Assembly (NCBI RefSeq): GCF_905220565.1
Contig: NC_059408.1
Span: 16,802,508-16,866,507, forward strand
DNA length: 64,000 nt
Reading direction: 5' to 3'
Source of the DNA: Melitaea cinxia
Taxonomy: Eukaryota > Arthropoda > Insecta > Lepidoptera > Nymphalidae
Numbering within the stretch: position 1 is the stretch's first letter; every line of letters begins with the position of its first letter. A program made the translations under genes and the position numbers. The notes beneath the pieces were generated by a model, which was not told where the DNA came from, made no database searches, and saw only the letters and a list, made by a program, of their open reading frames with translations. Of the stretch, positions 10,631-22,128 are shown one piece after another.

Positions 10631-11329
10631 ATGTGTATTTATTTACAGATGAACAGTTTTAAGCAGTAATGTTTTGTAGTCTGGAACAAATTCGAAATTT
10701 TGCTGTGCACTATTGTAACATTATCTATGTTTGGTAATAGATATTTCTCACAAAATATTATGTAAAATTCTTCGTTCAATATCCTACAGAGATTGATATA
10801 ACCTCTAGTTCATAAAATCGAACACACTTAAGCCTTACTGTTTCCTCTCGGAATAATTACTTGAAGATTGATGCACAAGCGAGCAATGGCCTGTCAGCTT
10901 AACCCGATGAAAGGCTGTGGAGCAGGATGAAATGACTGCAACGTAAAAACTCTCACGAAGACAAAGATGCAAAACTGCTTGTTAGGTGCGTTTACGTGAA
11001 TACACCCGAGTGGTTTCAGTAATTATGTAAAATATTATTTCTACTGTTGCAATATTATTTAACGTGCCCTTTCATTGACGATTACTTCCTATATTTATAA
11101 GTACATCTTTGAAGCAATGCTAATTGCTAATATGCAAATATTAGTTAGTCATCAGGACCGAAAAAATTAATTGAAAGCAATTAATTCCAACTCAAATAAT
11201 TAGGACTTTGTTCGCCATATCTATAAATATAATAAAATGGTACGAAAGTCAAAACTGTACATTGAATATTTTTTTAAAAGAATACTTGAGGTGTGATCTT
11301 CAATCGATACCGAAGCCAAAAACATAGTT
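10631..11329. other. Unannotated AT-rich sequence
   Basis: No repeats, genes or RNA genes recognised. Confidence 0.5.
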
Positions 11330-11651
11330 TTTAAAATTTTTATCTGTTTGTCTGTATGTATGTCCGGGATAACCTCAAAAAGCATGGCATAGATTTACTT
11401 CAAATTTGGCACGAATATTATTAAGAAGTCGGGTCAACATATAGGCTACATATTATCACGCGGGGAACGAGCAGTGAATCTTTATTTCTTCAACGCATTC
11501 TGTAACAACGTGTAATCTAACGACGCATATTTGAATGTTGTTATTATGTTAATAACCACGCTATAAGCTAGCTTCACACTATAAATAAAGACATCCTGTA
11601 GTACATTTAGTATCGGTATTGCACCCGTGCGAAGTCGGGGCGGGTGGCTAG
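11330..11651 (+). mobile_element. Non-autonomous Helitron-like element
   Basis: Ends with GTGCGAAGTCGGGGCGGGTG and CTAG at 11648-11651, followed by T: the Helitron hairpin plus CTRR end. The 5' boundary is uncertain because no clear A-TC junction was identified; the interior has no coding capacity. Confidence 0.5.
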
Positions 11652-11804
11652 TAAAAATATAAAAGAGAAACTGTGTCAATATCAAAGGACTTATTTAACG
11701 ACGAATTTTTTAAGAGTAAAATACATCGACCTGTTACAGTTCTTTAATATTAGATTTTGGAAAAATATGATTCATTGTATATGACCGATTAATTGAGGAG
11801 GGTA

Positions 11805-11908
11805 GCGGGTAGTGACTGGATGGGTAAAGTAGGTGATGGGCCTTGTGACGTCCTGGAGGAGGCTTACGTCCAATAGCGGACTGCAATGGACTGGTGATGA
11901 TGATATGA
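11805..11908 (+). repeat. RTE-like LINE 3'-end fragment
   Basis: Translates in one frame to a short remnant of the RTE ORF2 C-terminus (EEAYVQ), followed by GGACTGCAATGGACTGG and a TGATGATGATA tail. A longer relative is at 58580-58858 (minus). Confidence 0.6.
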
Positions 11909-12095
11909 AACTATATTCTACTTATCTAATCTTTATTTCTTTATATATAGTTTAGACATTTTTCAATATTAGTATTAATAGTATAAAGAATATAACTGAG
12001 GTAGGGCACAGCAGGAATTTCCTGCTCAAAATATGGAGCAGCCCGACTGGGGTAGTACCTCGACCTTACAGAAGATCACAGCAAAATAATACTGT

Positions 12096-12242
12096 AAATA
12101 AAATCATCATATCAAAAATTTCGCTCTAGCGGGTACATCGTTCCATAGCTTAATTGGCTAGAGCGCCGACACGGTCAGTCGGAGACGCGGGTTCGAATCC
12201 CGCTGGAGCGGTCAATTTTTGATATGATATTCAAAAATGTTT
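12096..12242 (+). repeat. Family E tRNA-derived insertion with perfect 13-bp TSD
   Basis: The duplication AAAATAATACTGT flanks the 147-bp insert exactly (12083-12095 and 12243-12255). A tRNA-like core of 72 nt (12139-12210) is bracketed by short inverted segments (CATATCAAAAAT and ATTTTTGATATG). A long perfect target duplication favours insertion by target-primed reverse transcription rather than by a cut-and-paste transposase. Confidence 0.8.
12139..12210 (+). other. tRNA-like cloverleaf with A and B boxes (in family E)
   Basis: It folds as acceptor CGTTCCA/TGGAGCG (one G-T pair), D stem GCTT/GAGC, anticodon stem CCGAC/GTCGG, and T stem GCGGG/CCCGC with loop TTCGAAT. The A box is TAGCTTAATTGG and the B box GGTTCGAATCC. 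The anticodon loop ACGGTCA would place GGT at 34-36, but position 33 is C instead of the near-universal T, and no GGT-decoding tRNA is expected in eukaryotes. I read this as a pol III promoter unit in a mobile sequence, not a working tRNA gene. Confidence 0.6.
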
Positions 12243-12433
12243 AAAATAATACTGTTTTCAAGCAGTATTGTGTTACTGTTGATGAGTAAGGTGACCAGAG
12301 CTCCTGGGGGGGATTGGGGATTGGGTCGGCAACGCGCTTGCAATGCTTCTGGTGTTGCAGACGTCTATAAGCTACGATAATCGCTTACCATCAGGTGAAC
12401 CGTACGCTTGTTTGCCGACCTAGTGTCATAAAA

Positions 12434-15082
12434 AAAATATTATATATTTATTATCTGTTATTTTATTTTGTTAAAATATTTTAGTATGTCTTAGGTAATG
12501 AACCGGTAATGGTATATTTATGGCAATAAATAATTAAATAATTAAACCTACTGCAAAACGTAGTGAAAAACCATCAAATATAAACCTCAGTCATCATTTA
12601 GTATTATAAAACCAATTATAACAAATCTTTTCATTATATAAGAGAAACTATAATTAATGTTTGAACATTAACGAGGGTAGATGTCATTAAAAAGCGTTCC
12701 TCGTGTTTCAAAGTCTACCTGACTTATAGAAACTTTTTTTAAAACATGATCAAAAGAAAAATCGACTAAATAATTTATGTCCCAATTAAAAAGTTGAAAG
12801 ACTTCGTCATTTCGCTCTTTATCATAAATTTCTAGAAATGAAACATTTATTTTATTTATATATTTTTTAATGAAATTTATTAATTATATACTGTGGAGGG
12901 TTTCGATACAGTTGAAAAATTATAGAAAGATGAAATAAATGCGCCACAAAAGAAGTATAATCAACATAATAGAAGGTTCTCGAAGAAAGCTTATTCTAAT
13001 TTCAAGTTGGTATGCTAGAAACCTTTGTAGATAAACAGTGTCAAGTTACCTTTTGGGTATAATTCCTAAGGGAGTTTATGATGTAGATGGCTACAATCAC
13101 ACTCTCATGATTACTTGTAGTATTCAAAAGAATCACTACAATCTATGATCAATTAGAAAACAGTTAGTATATGTATAAAAAATTGATTGACGAATGTGTA
13201 TTCTTAAATATTTCTACAACAATTTCTTGTACAATCAATTATCAATTTCTATTCTTTATTAAAATTTTAATTTAGTTAAAAATTTCGGTAGTAAAAAATG
13301 AATATTGGACAGCTATCGATAATATTATTAAATTTAGGACTATCTCAAACCTCTTGACTGATTAGAAAAATTCAAATATAATAATAGTACAGCGACACAG
13401 GTCACGTGAAATAACTTTGATAAGATGTTTAAAATTTATCTCTGTGACTGACAGTGAAAAATCTTTAAACATATTTTTTTATCATTTTTACAAAAATTAA
13501 ATGTCGGATAGAATGAACTGTCAATTTTGGGCGGAATAAATTTTTAAAGAATTATCTCATTTGAGATAAAAATTGTAATCAGTAGCCGAAGATAAATGAC
13601 TAACTCATCGATAAGATTCAGATCTTAAAACAAACACATGTCCTGTTGTGGTTTATTATGATTTGTATGTACTAATACCTAATAAATACTAATACCTATA
13701 AATACATTTCAATTAATTTAATTATTTGTATGACTTTTAATCGTGCCATCTGAGCACAGATTTTTTGCCATTGTCGCTTAGATTGAATAACACAAAACGG
13801 AAGACATATAAAAATTGATGACAAAGGAACATTTGAGTAGCGTCATCACATTTTAAAATTTATAAAGGTCAGAATAAGTTCAAGCACGGAGACAAAGCGG
13901 GCCGTGGCGTGACGGGAGCGTGCCTGTCGCGGTGCGCTCTTAACACACTGCCCTTGCGACTCTGAAGGGACGTATTTTAAATGTTGCATTTAGCCTGGCG
14001 TTGGCGTTGTTCACGCCCCACTTCGTAAGTAGGCCGCTTTTGTAAGCTCTTTGCCAAAACAGATTTCGTGTTCTTCGTTTATTGTTATGAATATCACGCT
14101 TGCGCTGAAACTATTCTTTTGTCAAAGTAGACTTAGATGTGAAACAGAATATCGTTCATTTACGAATTACTACAATCCTCGCATTAAATGTTTAAAATTT
14201 GATATGAAAAACGTGATTTAAAAAGATTTTTAAACATGGTGATAGCTGTTAGTTGGACTAAGATATTTTGACGGATCAGTCCGATTTCAGTATTTTTTTA
14301 TTTACCAGTTTAAATTATATATATAAATGTATAGTTTTATACATTTACTCATATGCGTAACTAGTAACTACCAAAAAATAAATAAATAGTAACTGCAAAG
14401 TAAAAAAATGGCTTTTAATTCTAATTAAAATATAAAATTATAAGTTAAAATTTAAATAGCAAATTACTCCACAAAAATAAGTTCGTGGTCATCTCATATC
14501 ATTTTAATAAACATTTTATGGAATTATCCAGTTCAACTCCAATTTCTTATAACAATATAATCTGTCGTCATTAATTTTGAATATTTCATAAAACCATTAC
14601 GAGTTAAGTACGATGTATAATCTACGTTTACTCAGAGTATCACGCTGCTGATAATTTTATTTAAGCGCTGCATGCGGTGGAATAAAACTGCATTAAAATT
14701 TTTATTTATGAAAAGTAATTTCACACGAAGATTATGGAAATATAACCGTTTTCATTGTCGAGATAAATTGAGATTGTTCCTGTTGCTCTTGGAATTACGT
14801 CGCAATAAGCGATTCCCATTTATTTCGGTAATATTTTACCTTCAGCAGTAATAAGCCGTTACGCGCCGATATAAGAGTGTTTAATGCCCGCATTATAAAT
14901 GGTAATATCTGCTCGAACAAACTACAAATAATCGTGAATTTGGACTGAATACGACTACCTCATCATTTATACCGACTACAATTACGGTCGTCGTAATTAT
15001 TCCCCAGTATGTACGCTTTTATTTTGGTATAAGTTTTATTGATTGAGTACATAATTGTTAAAAATTGTGATAAAATTATGAA
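12434..15082. other. Long unannotated AT-rich interval
   Basis: 2.6 kb without recognised repeats, RNA genes or ORFs. Only 13875-14035 stands out, as a GC-richer non-repetitive patch. It could be intronic or intergenic. Confidence 0.5.
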
Positions 15083-15518
15083 TTTTTTAACCGATTATCA
15101 AAAACGGAGTCGGGTCTCAATTCGATTGTTTTTTTATGTATGTTTCCTCAGAACTTTGAACTGAGTGGACCGAAATTGAATATTTTTTTTCGAAAGGTGG
15201 TGGTGTCATGTGGTCTCATTTAAATTGAATTGAGATCTAACCAGGAATTTTCGAGTTATTTCTAATAATGCATATTTACTTGGCTTTTTTTCTTCATAAC
15301 CTTTCCCGAAGTATACCGATTTTTATTATTCTTGTTTTAATCGAAATCTGTACTTGGCATTGTGGTTTCATTTAAATTTGATCAAGATCTGATGACTACT
15401 TTTTGAGTAATCTTTGATAATGTGTATTTACTTATCTATTTTGCGTCTACTTATGTTGTGTTACTTGTCGATATAATTGAAGTAGTTTTTTTTTTTGTTT
15501 GCGAGCAAACACAATTAT
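15083..15518 (-). repeat. Family A repeat, diverged, no 142-bp module (copy 6)
   Basis: Inverted; right end AACCGATTATC at 15088 and left-end hairpin GTTTGCGAGCAAAC at about 15497-15510. Two shortened monomers are joined directly without the 142-bp module. More diverged than copies 2 and 5, so probably older. Confidence 0.7.
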
Positions 15519-15817
15519 TAATAACATATTACACAAATTCTCTCAGGATTCAAAATCTATTAGGATTTTCAAACATAATATACAAATATACCATTAAGAA
15601 AAGAGATCTCGTTGAACATCAATTTTTCAATGAAGACGAGTATTAGGTTAATTGTTAAATTAATGATGAAGTTTTTATAAGTTATATTCCAAGTAGCTGT
15701 TAGACAATGTGTTTCCAAACAACATTAAGTTGAGTTCAGATCGCCCGCTTCAGCCTGTAATATGGGATAGATATTATTTTTTTTATAGCTCGAATAGAAC
15801 TTGAAATTGATATTTTA

Positions 15818-15868
15818 TAATAAAGAACTTCGTTCCTACCTGGTATCCCACGAGACCACATGTTTTTT
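15818..15868. repeat. Short repeat also found near 31.9 kb
   Basis: GAACTTCGTTCCT followed by a CCCACGAGACCACAT-type segment; matches 31862-31925 closely. Class unknown. Confidence 0.5.
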
Positions 15869-15925
15869 TTTTTCAAATATGTACATACAAAATATATATC
15901 GTATCATATGTAAGAAAGCATGATA

Positions 15926-16034
15926 CGCTTCAGCCTGTAATATCCCACTGCTGGGCATAGGCCTCTTTCCCCATGTAGGAGAAGGTTCAGAGCTTAATCC
16001 ACCACGCTGCTCCAATTCGGGTTGGCGGAGTTTA
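15926..16034 (-). repeat. Family C tRNA-SINE, 3' portion (copy 1)
   Basis: 3' tail (complement of CGCTTCAGCCTGTAATATCC) and adjoining ~90 bp of body; the tRNA-like head is missing. A second scrap of the same tail (GCTTCAGCCTGTAATAT) lies at 15748-15765. Confidence 0.7.
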
Positions 16035-16587
16035 GATACAAAAATCTAACTTGCTCAATGACATAATATATAAATATATACTCTTCCAAACATGAGTTAA
16101 AATAAAACCTGGCATGAATCGCCGTCGATAATGAAGCTTGTGGCCACATCGCTTCGTTACCGGCGCTACATGCGCTACGAATGCTACGGACGCTACGATC
16201 GCTACGAGCGATTCATTGAAAATGAATTGAAACGAGCATAAATACATGTACACACTTCTTTTTCCTATATCCTCAATGATCCACTTCTAAGCTTCATCCT
16301 GTTTTCCTTTTAAAAAGATGTTCTGAGCTCTAACCCTCAAGTTGCCTTACTACGGATTAGGGAATGTACTTGTACAAGTCTCAGAATTTCTTCACGACAT
16401 TACATGCTATTTTTTTCCTACTTTATATCAATATCGAGTCTTATAACCTTGGTGGCAGAAGTAACCTTTAATTTTGGTAGTGTCATTGACATGTTATCGG
16501 TCGGTAGATATAAGTTATCATGCTGTCTTCCTACTTTATATACTTGATTGCGGAGTTATATCTAAATGTATATCATTGGTCTTTAAT
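16035..16587. other. Unannotated sequence with a 9-bp minisatellite
   Basis: Five 9-bp units related to CGCTACGAN lie at 16164-16208. The remainder is unique with no gene recognised. Confidence 0.55.
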
Positions 16588-16882
16588 TAATATTCCAATG
16601 CTGGGTATAGGCCTCTTTCCCCATGTAGGAAAAGGATCAGAGCTTAATCCACCACGCTACTCCAATGTGGGTTGGCGGATCTATTCTCTACTATAAGTAA
16701 CGATCGCTATCATGTGTACATGATAACAACCGGGGCCGACGGCTTAACGTGCTCTCCGAGGCACGGTAGGGAGACCCACAAGGTCTGCACAAACCTCCAG
16801 ACCACGGCAAACATATCTATGGTCGATACAAATGCAACAGTCATAAACCAGTGCTGAGACCGTTGCGCCAACGCGTCGTCCG
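16588..16882 (-). repeat. Family C tRNA-SINE (copy 2)
   Basis: Minus orientation, with the head (complement of GACCGTTGCGCCAACGCG) at 16858-16876 and the body through to the tail at 16588, which has lost the terminal GCTTCAGCCTG. The internal region around the B box is deleted or diverged compared with copies 3 and 6. Confidence 0.7.
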
Positions 16883-17508
16883 AACATAAAGACTACAAGA
16901 AAATAAAAATAAAACACAAATCGTAATTTAAGTCACCAAGCACGTTGTTTTCGTACTGAAGTCTATCATAATTAATATTAAGTTAATTAGCAAAATGGAT
17001 ACAAAGAGCTACTCGTGTATTGAATATAATTTGAGTTTGAAGACACTCCAGAAAGTATCTCTTGTAGCGAAGAAAGGAATATAAGGTGAAATGAGAACTG
17101 TTTTCTGTTAAACAGTTAAGAATACTCAGTATTTCGAATTACTTTAGAATTCAAACAAAGTTTTGACGACTTTCTGAAACCTGGCGCAAAGGTGAGTGTA
17201 TGAAACAAGGAACATCAAAGGAAACTTGCGTCGTGAGGGCCGCCTCTCTGAGCGACGTTGTCTAAGAGCCGTCGACGTCGGAAAACGTATCGTTTATCTG
17301 AGTATCACCAAGTAAAATAAAGCTTTCTATTGAAAAGTATAACGTTTAATCTTCTAGTCTCGTTATCTTTATATTAAATGTCTCAGAATTGCTGTCGTCA
17401 CAAATTTCTCTACAATACTTTACTTGACGTATAAATATTCACACTTTCAAGTTATTGTGTGCTACGTATCGACACATATCGTACTCTTTTCTCGATACCA
17501 ATACAAAT
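16883..17508. other. Unannotated sequence
   Basis: Nothing recognised; a GC-richer patch lies at 17215-17290. Confidence 0.5.
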
Positions 17509-17656
17509 TTTCGTCTGTTCCAAAGATAAGCGACTTAATGCTTGTGTTACAGGTAACAGCCGGCTGATATAGCTATTTTTTTATATAAGGTTCAGGCGGT
17601 AATCAAACCTGCGAAACAAAATGCAGGACCACTACAAATTGCACCAATGGGCTAGT
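17509..17656 (-). repeat. Family I tRNA-derived SINE (copy 2)
   Basis: Complement of the head (GCACCAATGGGCTAGT, ending at about 17655) and of the tail (TAATGCTTGTGTTACAGGTA). It lacks the (TA)n expansion, so it is shorter than copy 1. Confidence 0.65.
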
Positions 17657-17693
17657 ATATTAATTGTATTATATAATATTCAACAAGTAAAGT

Positions 17694-17969
17694 TGCTGTG
17701 TGGTTACGGCAATAAAGAATATAGCCACCCCCTCTCTTTCCGTGGGAGTCGTAAGAGGCGACTAAGAGATAATAAAGTTCCATTACCACCTTGGAACTTA
17801 AAAAGCCGACCGGTGGCGGGATAACCATTCAAATGCTGGTTTTGAAATACACAGGCCGAAGACGGGCAGCAGCGTCTTCGGTGTGACAAGGCCAGTCCTG
17901 CGATCATCATCCCGCCTGCCTAGCGTGGTGACGATAGACAACACTCATGAGTTCACGTCGTTTTTGGTG
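17694..17969 (+). repeat. Family B SINE, 3'-truncated (copy 4)
   Basis: The only forward B copy. It starts GCTGTGTGGTTACGGCA (17694) and runs about 275 bp, ending before the RTE-like tail. It contains an ATCATC insertion near 17903 where other copies read GTCACC. Confidence 0.75.
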
Positions 17970-18893
17970 AGCAATCTCACCAGACAATCACACAACTACC
18001 ACTCTAACACTCGTAAACAAGTTTCATGTTGATACATTTTCTTCTATATATTAATACGTGAATTAAAAAAATTGTACCCCTTTTTATGAAAATTGAGCGA
18101 AGGACTATGAAATTTCGCACGCTTATAGTTTATATATAGGTAGAGAAGGAGTGCAGAATTCTAATATTATTTTAAATTTGTGCATAAAAATACATTAATA
18201 ATATGTTTCACACACTATCACGTATTTGACACACATACACGCATACTCTTTTGTTTATTGTTAAAGTCTGTGGTTAAATTATGGTCGAATTTCGACGACT
18301 GGGCGACAACTAGACAACTAGTACGTTTCAATACGTGTACTTTCAAGCATTGAAATGTATTGTGTGATTTTAATGATCGCAACTTTCAGGACATGCAAAC
18401 ATATGAAAGTGACATCGCGACGTAAACAGCTAACCAGACTATTCTAAGTCCCCAAATTCAAAAAGTTCTTTATTTTAATAGTGCGTTAAAAGTGTTGCCA
18501 TCTCTTACACCGAATCCTATTAATTTTACTTGACCCGTTTGATAGAGTGCAGAGTTTCTTCGAGTCCGTATCAAGATTGAATATTATATACTTAATAAAT
18601 AAGTAACTATTAGATGACAGAATGTCGTATAAATATATAATTAACATATCAAAAAAATTATTACGTAGCTATAAAGCTATCACATAAAAATAAAAATATA
18701 AACGTATTGAACACGTGCTATCTTCGAGATTAGTTTAGACTTGATAGCAGTTAACTAGGGCATAAAAATTAAAATAGACATTAAATGAGTTATGTTTCGT
18801 TAAGTTTAATGTTTAATCATCAATTTTAGACTCGACAAGTACTCAGACTGGTTTGTAGGTACGTTATAAATAAGCAAATAAAATATCTATAAC
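17970..18893. other. Unannotated AT-rich sequence
   Basis: No feature recognised. Confidence 0.5.
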
Positions 18894-18972
18894 ATACACA
18901 CACGGTCATCTGTTCCTAAAGTAAGCAACTTAATGCTTGTGTTACAGGTAACAGCCGACTGTTATAGCTAGG
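18894..18972 (-). repeat. Family I SINE tail fragment (copy 3)
   Basis: Tail region only (ACACACGGTCATCTGTTCCT and onward), 5'-truncated; nearly identical to 29063-29142. Confidence 0.65.
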
Positions 18973-19063
18973 TATAATCGAACTAGTAAATTCATGTTAC
19001 TGTGTGACTTCTTAATTATTTTTTTCTTCGCTTGTAGCTTTCGAAAGTAGAATTCTTTAAATA

Positions 19064-19239
19064 CTAGCTTTTATCTGCGGTTTCGCTCGCATTGATTTTT
19101 TTTTCAATAAAAATTTATCTGTGTTACTTCTAATATGTCCAATAATATATGTACAAAGTTTCGTGATGATTGGTTAAGCAGTTTTTTCGTAAATGCGTAA
19201 CAAACAAACTTACATTCACATTTATAATATTAGTAGGGA
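19064..19239 (-). mobile_element. 176-bp Helitron-like MITE (family H, copy 1)
   Basis: On the minus strand the element starts TCCCTACTAATATTATAAA at 19239 and ends with CTAG (19067-19064). It is flanked by A on the left and T on the right, the canonical Helitron A-TC...CTRR-T arrangement. The same element occurs at 45740-45914. Too short to code; depends on an autonomous partner not in the window. Confidence 0.65.
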
Positions 19240-19682
19240 TAAATTTTTGTATACTATACCTATAAATAAATTAAATTCCTGGAGATATCTTTTGAAAACT
19301 TGTGTCTCATAAAGATAACAACAGCATAAAACAAAGATCGCTCAACAAATTTCTGCGGAAACGTAAATAAAACTGCACTCGAGTCGTTCACGGCGAGAGT
19401 CGACACAACTTTCACCGTGTCAACAGAGCGTCACCAGAATAGTGTCGGCGGGGAATTAGGGCTGATAAGCACGCGCTCTTCTTAACGTGTGCCGGAGCAA
19501 AGCCTAATTGATGATTTTAAAGTACTTTGGGAAGATTTACTGCGCTTAATTACTAACATTATTATGGATAAGGTTTTCAGACCGAGACTGTAATGGTGGA
19601 CTTTATATTGCGAGTGACCTGACGCTTAATCTTTAGCGTAATATCAGTGATATACAGGATATCTAAAGGATAGTCAGGATGA
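19240..19682. other. Unannotated sequence
   Basis: Unique here; GC-richer between 19375 and 19505. No gene recognised. Confidence 0.5.
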
Positions 19683-20024
19683 CGCCGCGTTGGCGCAACG
19701 GTCACGGGAATGGATTGTGCCGGTTGCGCTGGCGGTTGCGGGTTCGATCCCCGCACATGACAAACATTTGTATTGGCCATACAGGTGTTTGCTGTGGTCT
19801 GAGTGTTTGTGCAGTCCTTGTGGGTCTAACCACTGTATCTCGGAGAGCACGTTAAGCTGTCGGTCCCGGTTGTTATCATGTACCTGATAGCGATCGTTAC
19901 TCATAGTATCCTATATATATCCGCCAACCCGCAGCAGCGTGGTGGATTAAGCTCTGATCCTTCTCCTACATAGGGAAAGAGGCCTATGCCCAGTAATGAG
20001 ATATTACAGGCTGGAGCGAAAGGA
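19683..20024 (+). repeat. Family C tRNA-SINE, full length (copy 3)
   Basis: The tRNA-like head has A-box-like TGGCGCAACGGT and B-box GGTTCGATCCC (19740-19750). The body contains CGGAGAGCACGTTAAGC and the 3' tail GCCTATGCCCAGTAATGAG plus GATATTACAGGCTG. A possible short duplication AAAGGATA lies at 19664 and near 20020. Copy 6 is its closest relative. Confidence 0.8.
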
Positions 20025-20828
20025 TAACAAATTAATAATCATATTAGTATATTCATCATTATTCATATTGCATTTTCGTTCCATCCTTTTTAATCTAATA
20101 TAAAATATGTCTATTTTGTTTCAATTTATTACGATCAAATTGAAATAAAATAAAAATTTAAATAATGTGAATGTTTATTAAAATATTTTGTGGTGTTTAT
20201 CAAGCAGTTATCCATCAAGAATATTAATTGATATCCCAGATACGAGCCTGTTTGCAAACTAAATATTCTATTTGATCTTTGATATAGAACTAATTTTAAC
20301 GAAACTAATCCGGACTTAACATCACATTCGCTTAGCCAGCGTACCTGAGCTGTCGGTTGTAGTTAGACTCAACACGAGTACAACCTAAGCTGAATTACTT
20401 GCTACGGAAATAACACCTTTATCTTCAATCTGAAAAAGGGCTAGAATCCATTGAATGAATTTTGCATTGAAGTTTGAATAAGACAGGAATGACGCGGCGT
20501 ACAAAGGGAATTATTTAGCAGCGTCTGCGACTCGTCCCGCCCTCCTCGTGTCACTATTATTTCCTAATCAACGGGAATAATAAATAACATGTTAGCACAT
20601 TAGAAATCAATTAGGGCTGATGAGATGGTTGTTTGATCTGGCTTGTTTACTACGAGGTAATTAGGGCGCCGGCGGGTGCCAGGATCACGACTCGGTCGCT
20701 CGTGTCGCGACAATAAGCTGAATCTCTGGGCGGACTACTAGCACTAAACATGCGAACATTTGCTGTAGCCGTAAGCTATAATATTTTTACCTTGGAACTT
20801 CCATTCACTGTTTAAGTTCATTTCATTC
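20025..20828. other. Unannotated sequence upstream of the LINE
   Basis: Unique, with GC-richer patches (20515-20560, 20640-20740) and the palindrome TGTCGCGACA at 20703-20712. The 5' boundary of the following retrotransposon is not sharply visible, so some of this could belong to it. Confidence 0.45.
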
Positions 20829-21118
20829 CCCCCCGGACCGCTGAGGCGACCAGTCGCGTATTAAGCTAAACTTTATTTTATTTTGCTAACGTTAAGTATT
20901 GACAAATTCAAGTTTGTGTTTGAAGTGATACCTGGAGACTGGCAACTTGTTGACTCATCCATTCGCTGGCATAGCACTGCGTGAGTAAGACAGCTATAAG
21001 TTCAACGCTGCTATTCCTAAAGGTGTGCGCCTGCGCAAGCCCTGCCCCCTGAACGGATCGTCTGCCGACGGCAACGCATATCATTTAGGCCTACAAATCA
21101 CCTGTTTAGTAAATAAAT

Positions 21119-22042
21119 ATGCCTCGGGTTCAACGTTCGCCGCCTCGGAGTATAGATACGCTGACTACCAAATCTAGACTTTCACCTACCCACTATGGAT
21201 CTGACTCAGATATTAATTTATCTTGCTCAGGCTCGGCTAAACAGGATGGTAGCTTAAATATTACTAAAAGGATGAAACGAAGGCTTGTCGAGTCTCCCAG
21301 TGGCTCGGATGAATTGATTAGTGAATTTAGAACTATGTACGAAAAGCTTCACTCCCAGCAGGAAGCGAAATTTTCAATATTGAATGCTTCCATTTCTTCA
21401 CTGATTGAACAAAACACCGAAATTAAGAGATCTGTTGAATTCATGTCATCCCAGTACGATGCCCTTATCAGTAAAATCGAAACACTGGAAACTGAAAACC
21501 AGAAGTACAAATCATATATTAAAACTCTCGAGACAAAACTAAACCTTTTGGAGAGGGATTCGAAGTCATCATCAATTGAATTACGTAACATTCCGAAACT
21601 AGAACCTGAAAATAAGCAGGCACTAACTAACACCCTAAAAACTTTGGCATCAGTTGTAAATGCTGATCCCGTAATTCAGGAGACAGAAATACGAAACATT
21701 TATAGATCTAAAACGCAGGCAATTGTGGTGGAATTTACAACGACATTTAGAAAGGAATCTCTAGTTCAAAAATTTAATGAATATAATAAAGCAAAACGTC
21801 AAAACAATCAGCGACCTCTTGGGACATCCGCTCTTAAGATCTCAGGGCCAGAGAAAACTGTTTTCCTGTCTGAGGCCCTTACCAGTAAAGTTCGTCGAAT
21901 TTATTTCCTCACCCGAGACCTTGTAAAAAATAAAAAGCTATTTTCAACCTGGGTGTCTTATGGAAGGGTATTCATTAGAAAAGAAGAGGGTAAACCCGCT
22001 ATGAGAGTTAACGACGAAAGTGAACTCAAAACTTTTTTTTAG
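21119..22042 (+). CDS. LINE ORF1: coiled-coil, FP-like nucleic-acid-binding protein
   Basis: 307 residues starting at the ATG at 21119. Residues 1-60 are basic and Ser/Thr-rich. About 64-150 shows heptad-like Leu/Ile/Glu/Lys spacing expected of a coiled coil, probably for trimer or oligomer formation. From about 151 (SSIELRNIP) to the end it matches the pattern known from insect LINE ORF1 proteins related to the C-terminus of the baculovirus FP protein, with WVSYGRVFIRK at 278-288. No PHD or CCHC zinc finger is seen. In such elements ORF1 packages RNA and acts as a chaperone; that is family knowledge, not shown here. ORF2 follows 800 bp downstream in the same frame but separated by stops. Confidence 0.8.
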   Translation: MPRVQRSPPRSIDTLTTKSRLSPTHYGSDSDINLSCSGSAKQDGSLNITKRMKRRLVESPSGSDELISEFRTMYEKLHSQQEAKFSILNASISSLIEQNTEIKRSVEFMSSQYDALISKIETLETENQKYKSYIKTLETKLNLLERDSKSSSIELRNIPKLEPENKQALTNTLKTLASVVNADPVIQETEIRNIYRSKTQAIVVEFTTTFRKESLVQKFNEYNKAKRQNNQRPLGTSALKISGPEKTVFLSEALTSKVRRIYFLTRDLVKNKKLFSTWVSYGRVFIRKEEGKPAMRVNDESELKTFF

Positions 22043-22128
22043 TTTTAGTTTTGTTTAATTTACACATCCTTAATTTATATCTGTTATCGCTTAAATGTCT
22101 TTTATGTTTGATATTATATGTTTTGTTT

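Larger units (their letters stand above)
11997..12433 (+). repeat. Family D SINE (copy 2), interrupted by a family E insertion
   Basis: D body from about 11997 (TGAGGTAGGGCACAGCAGG) to the A-rich tail at about 12428-12437. It is split at 12083-12255 by a 147-bp family E insertion. Removing the insertion and one 13-bp duplication restores the colinear order seen in copy 1 (CACAGC, AATA/CACTGTTTTCAAGCAG). The tRNA-like head of D is absent, so it was 5'-truncated. Confidence 0.75.

Noticed and set aside
12139..12210. Functional tRNA gene
   Set aside because: The fold is good, but position 33 is C, the anticodon would be GGT, and it lies inside a mobile insertion with target duplication.
19683..19760. 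tRNA gene at the head of family C copies (also 50889-50965)
   Set aside because: A and B boxes are present, but the sequence repeats several times with the same SINE body, and the arms do not make a good cloverleaf.
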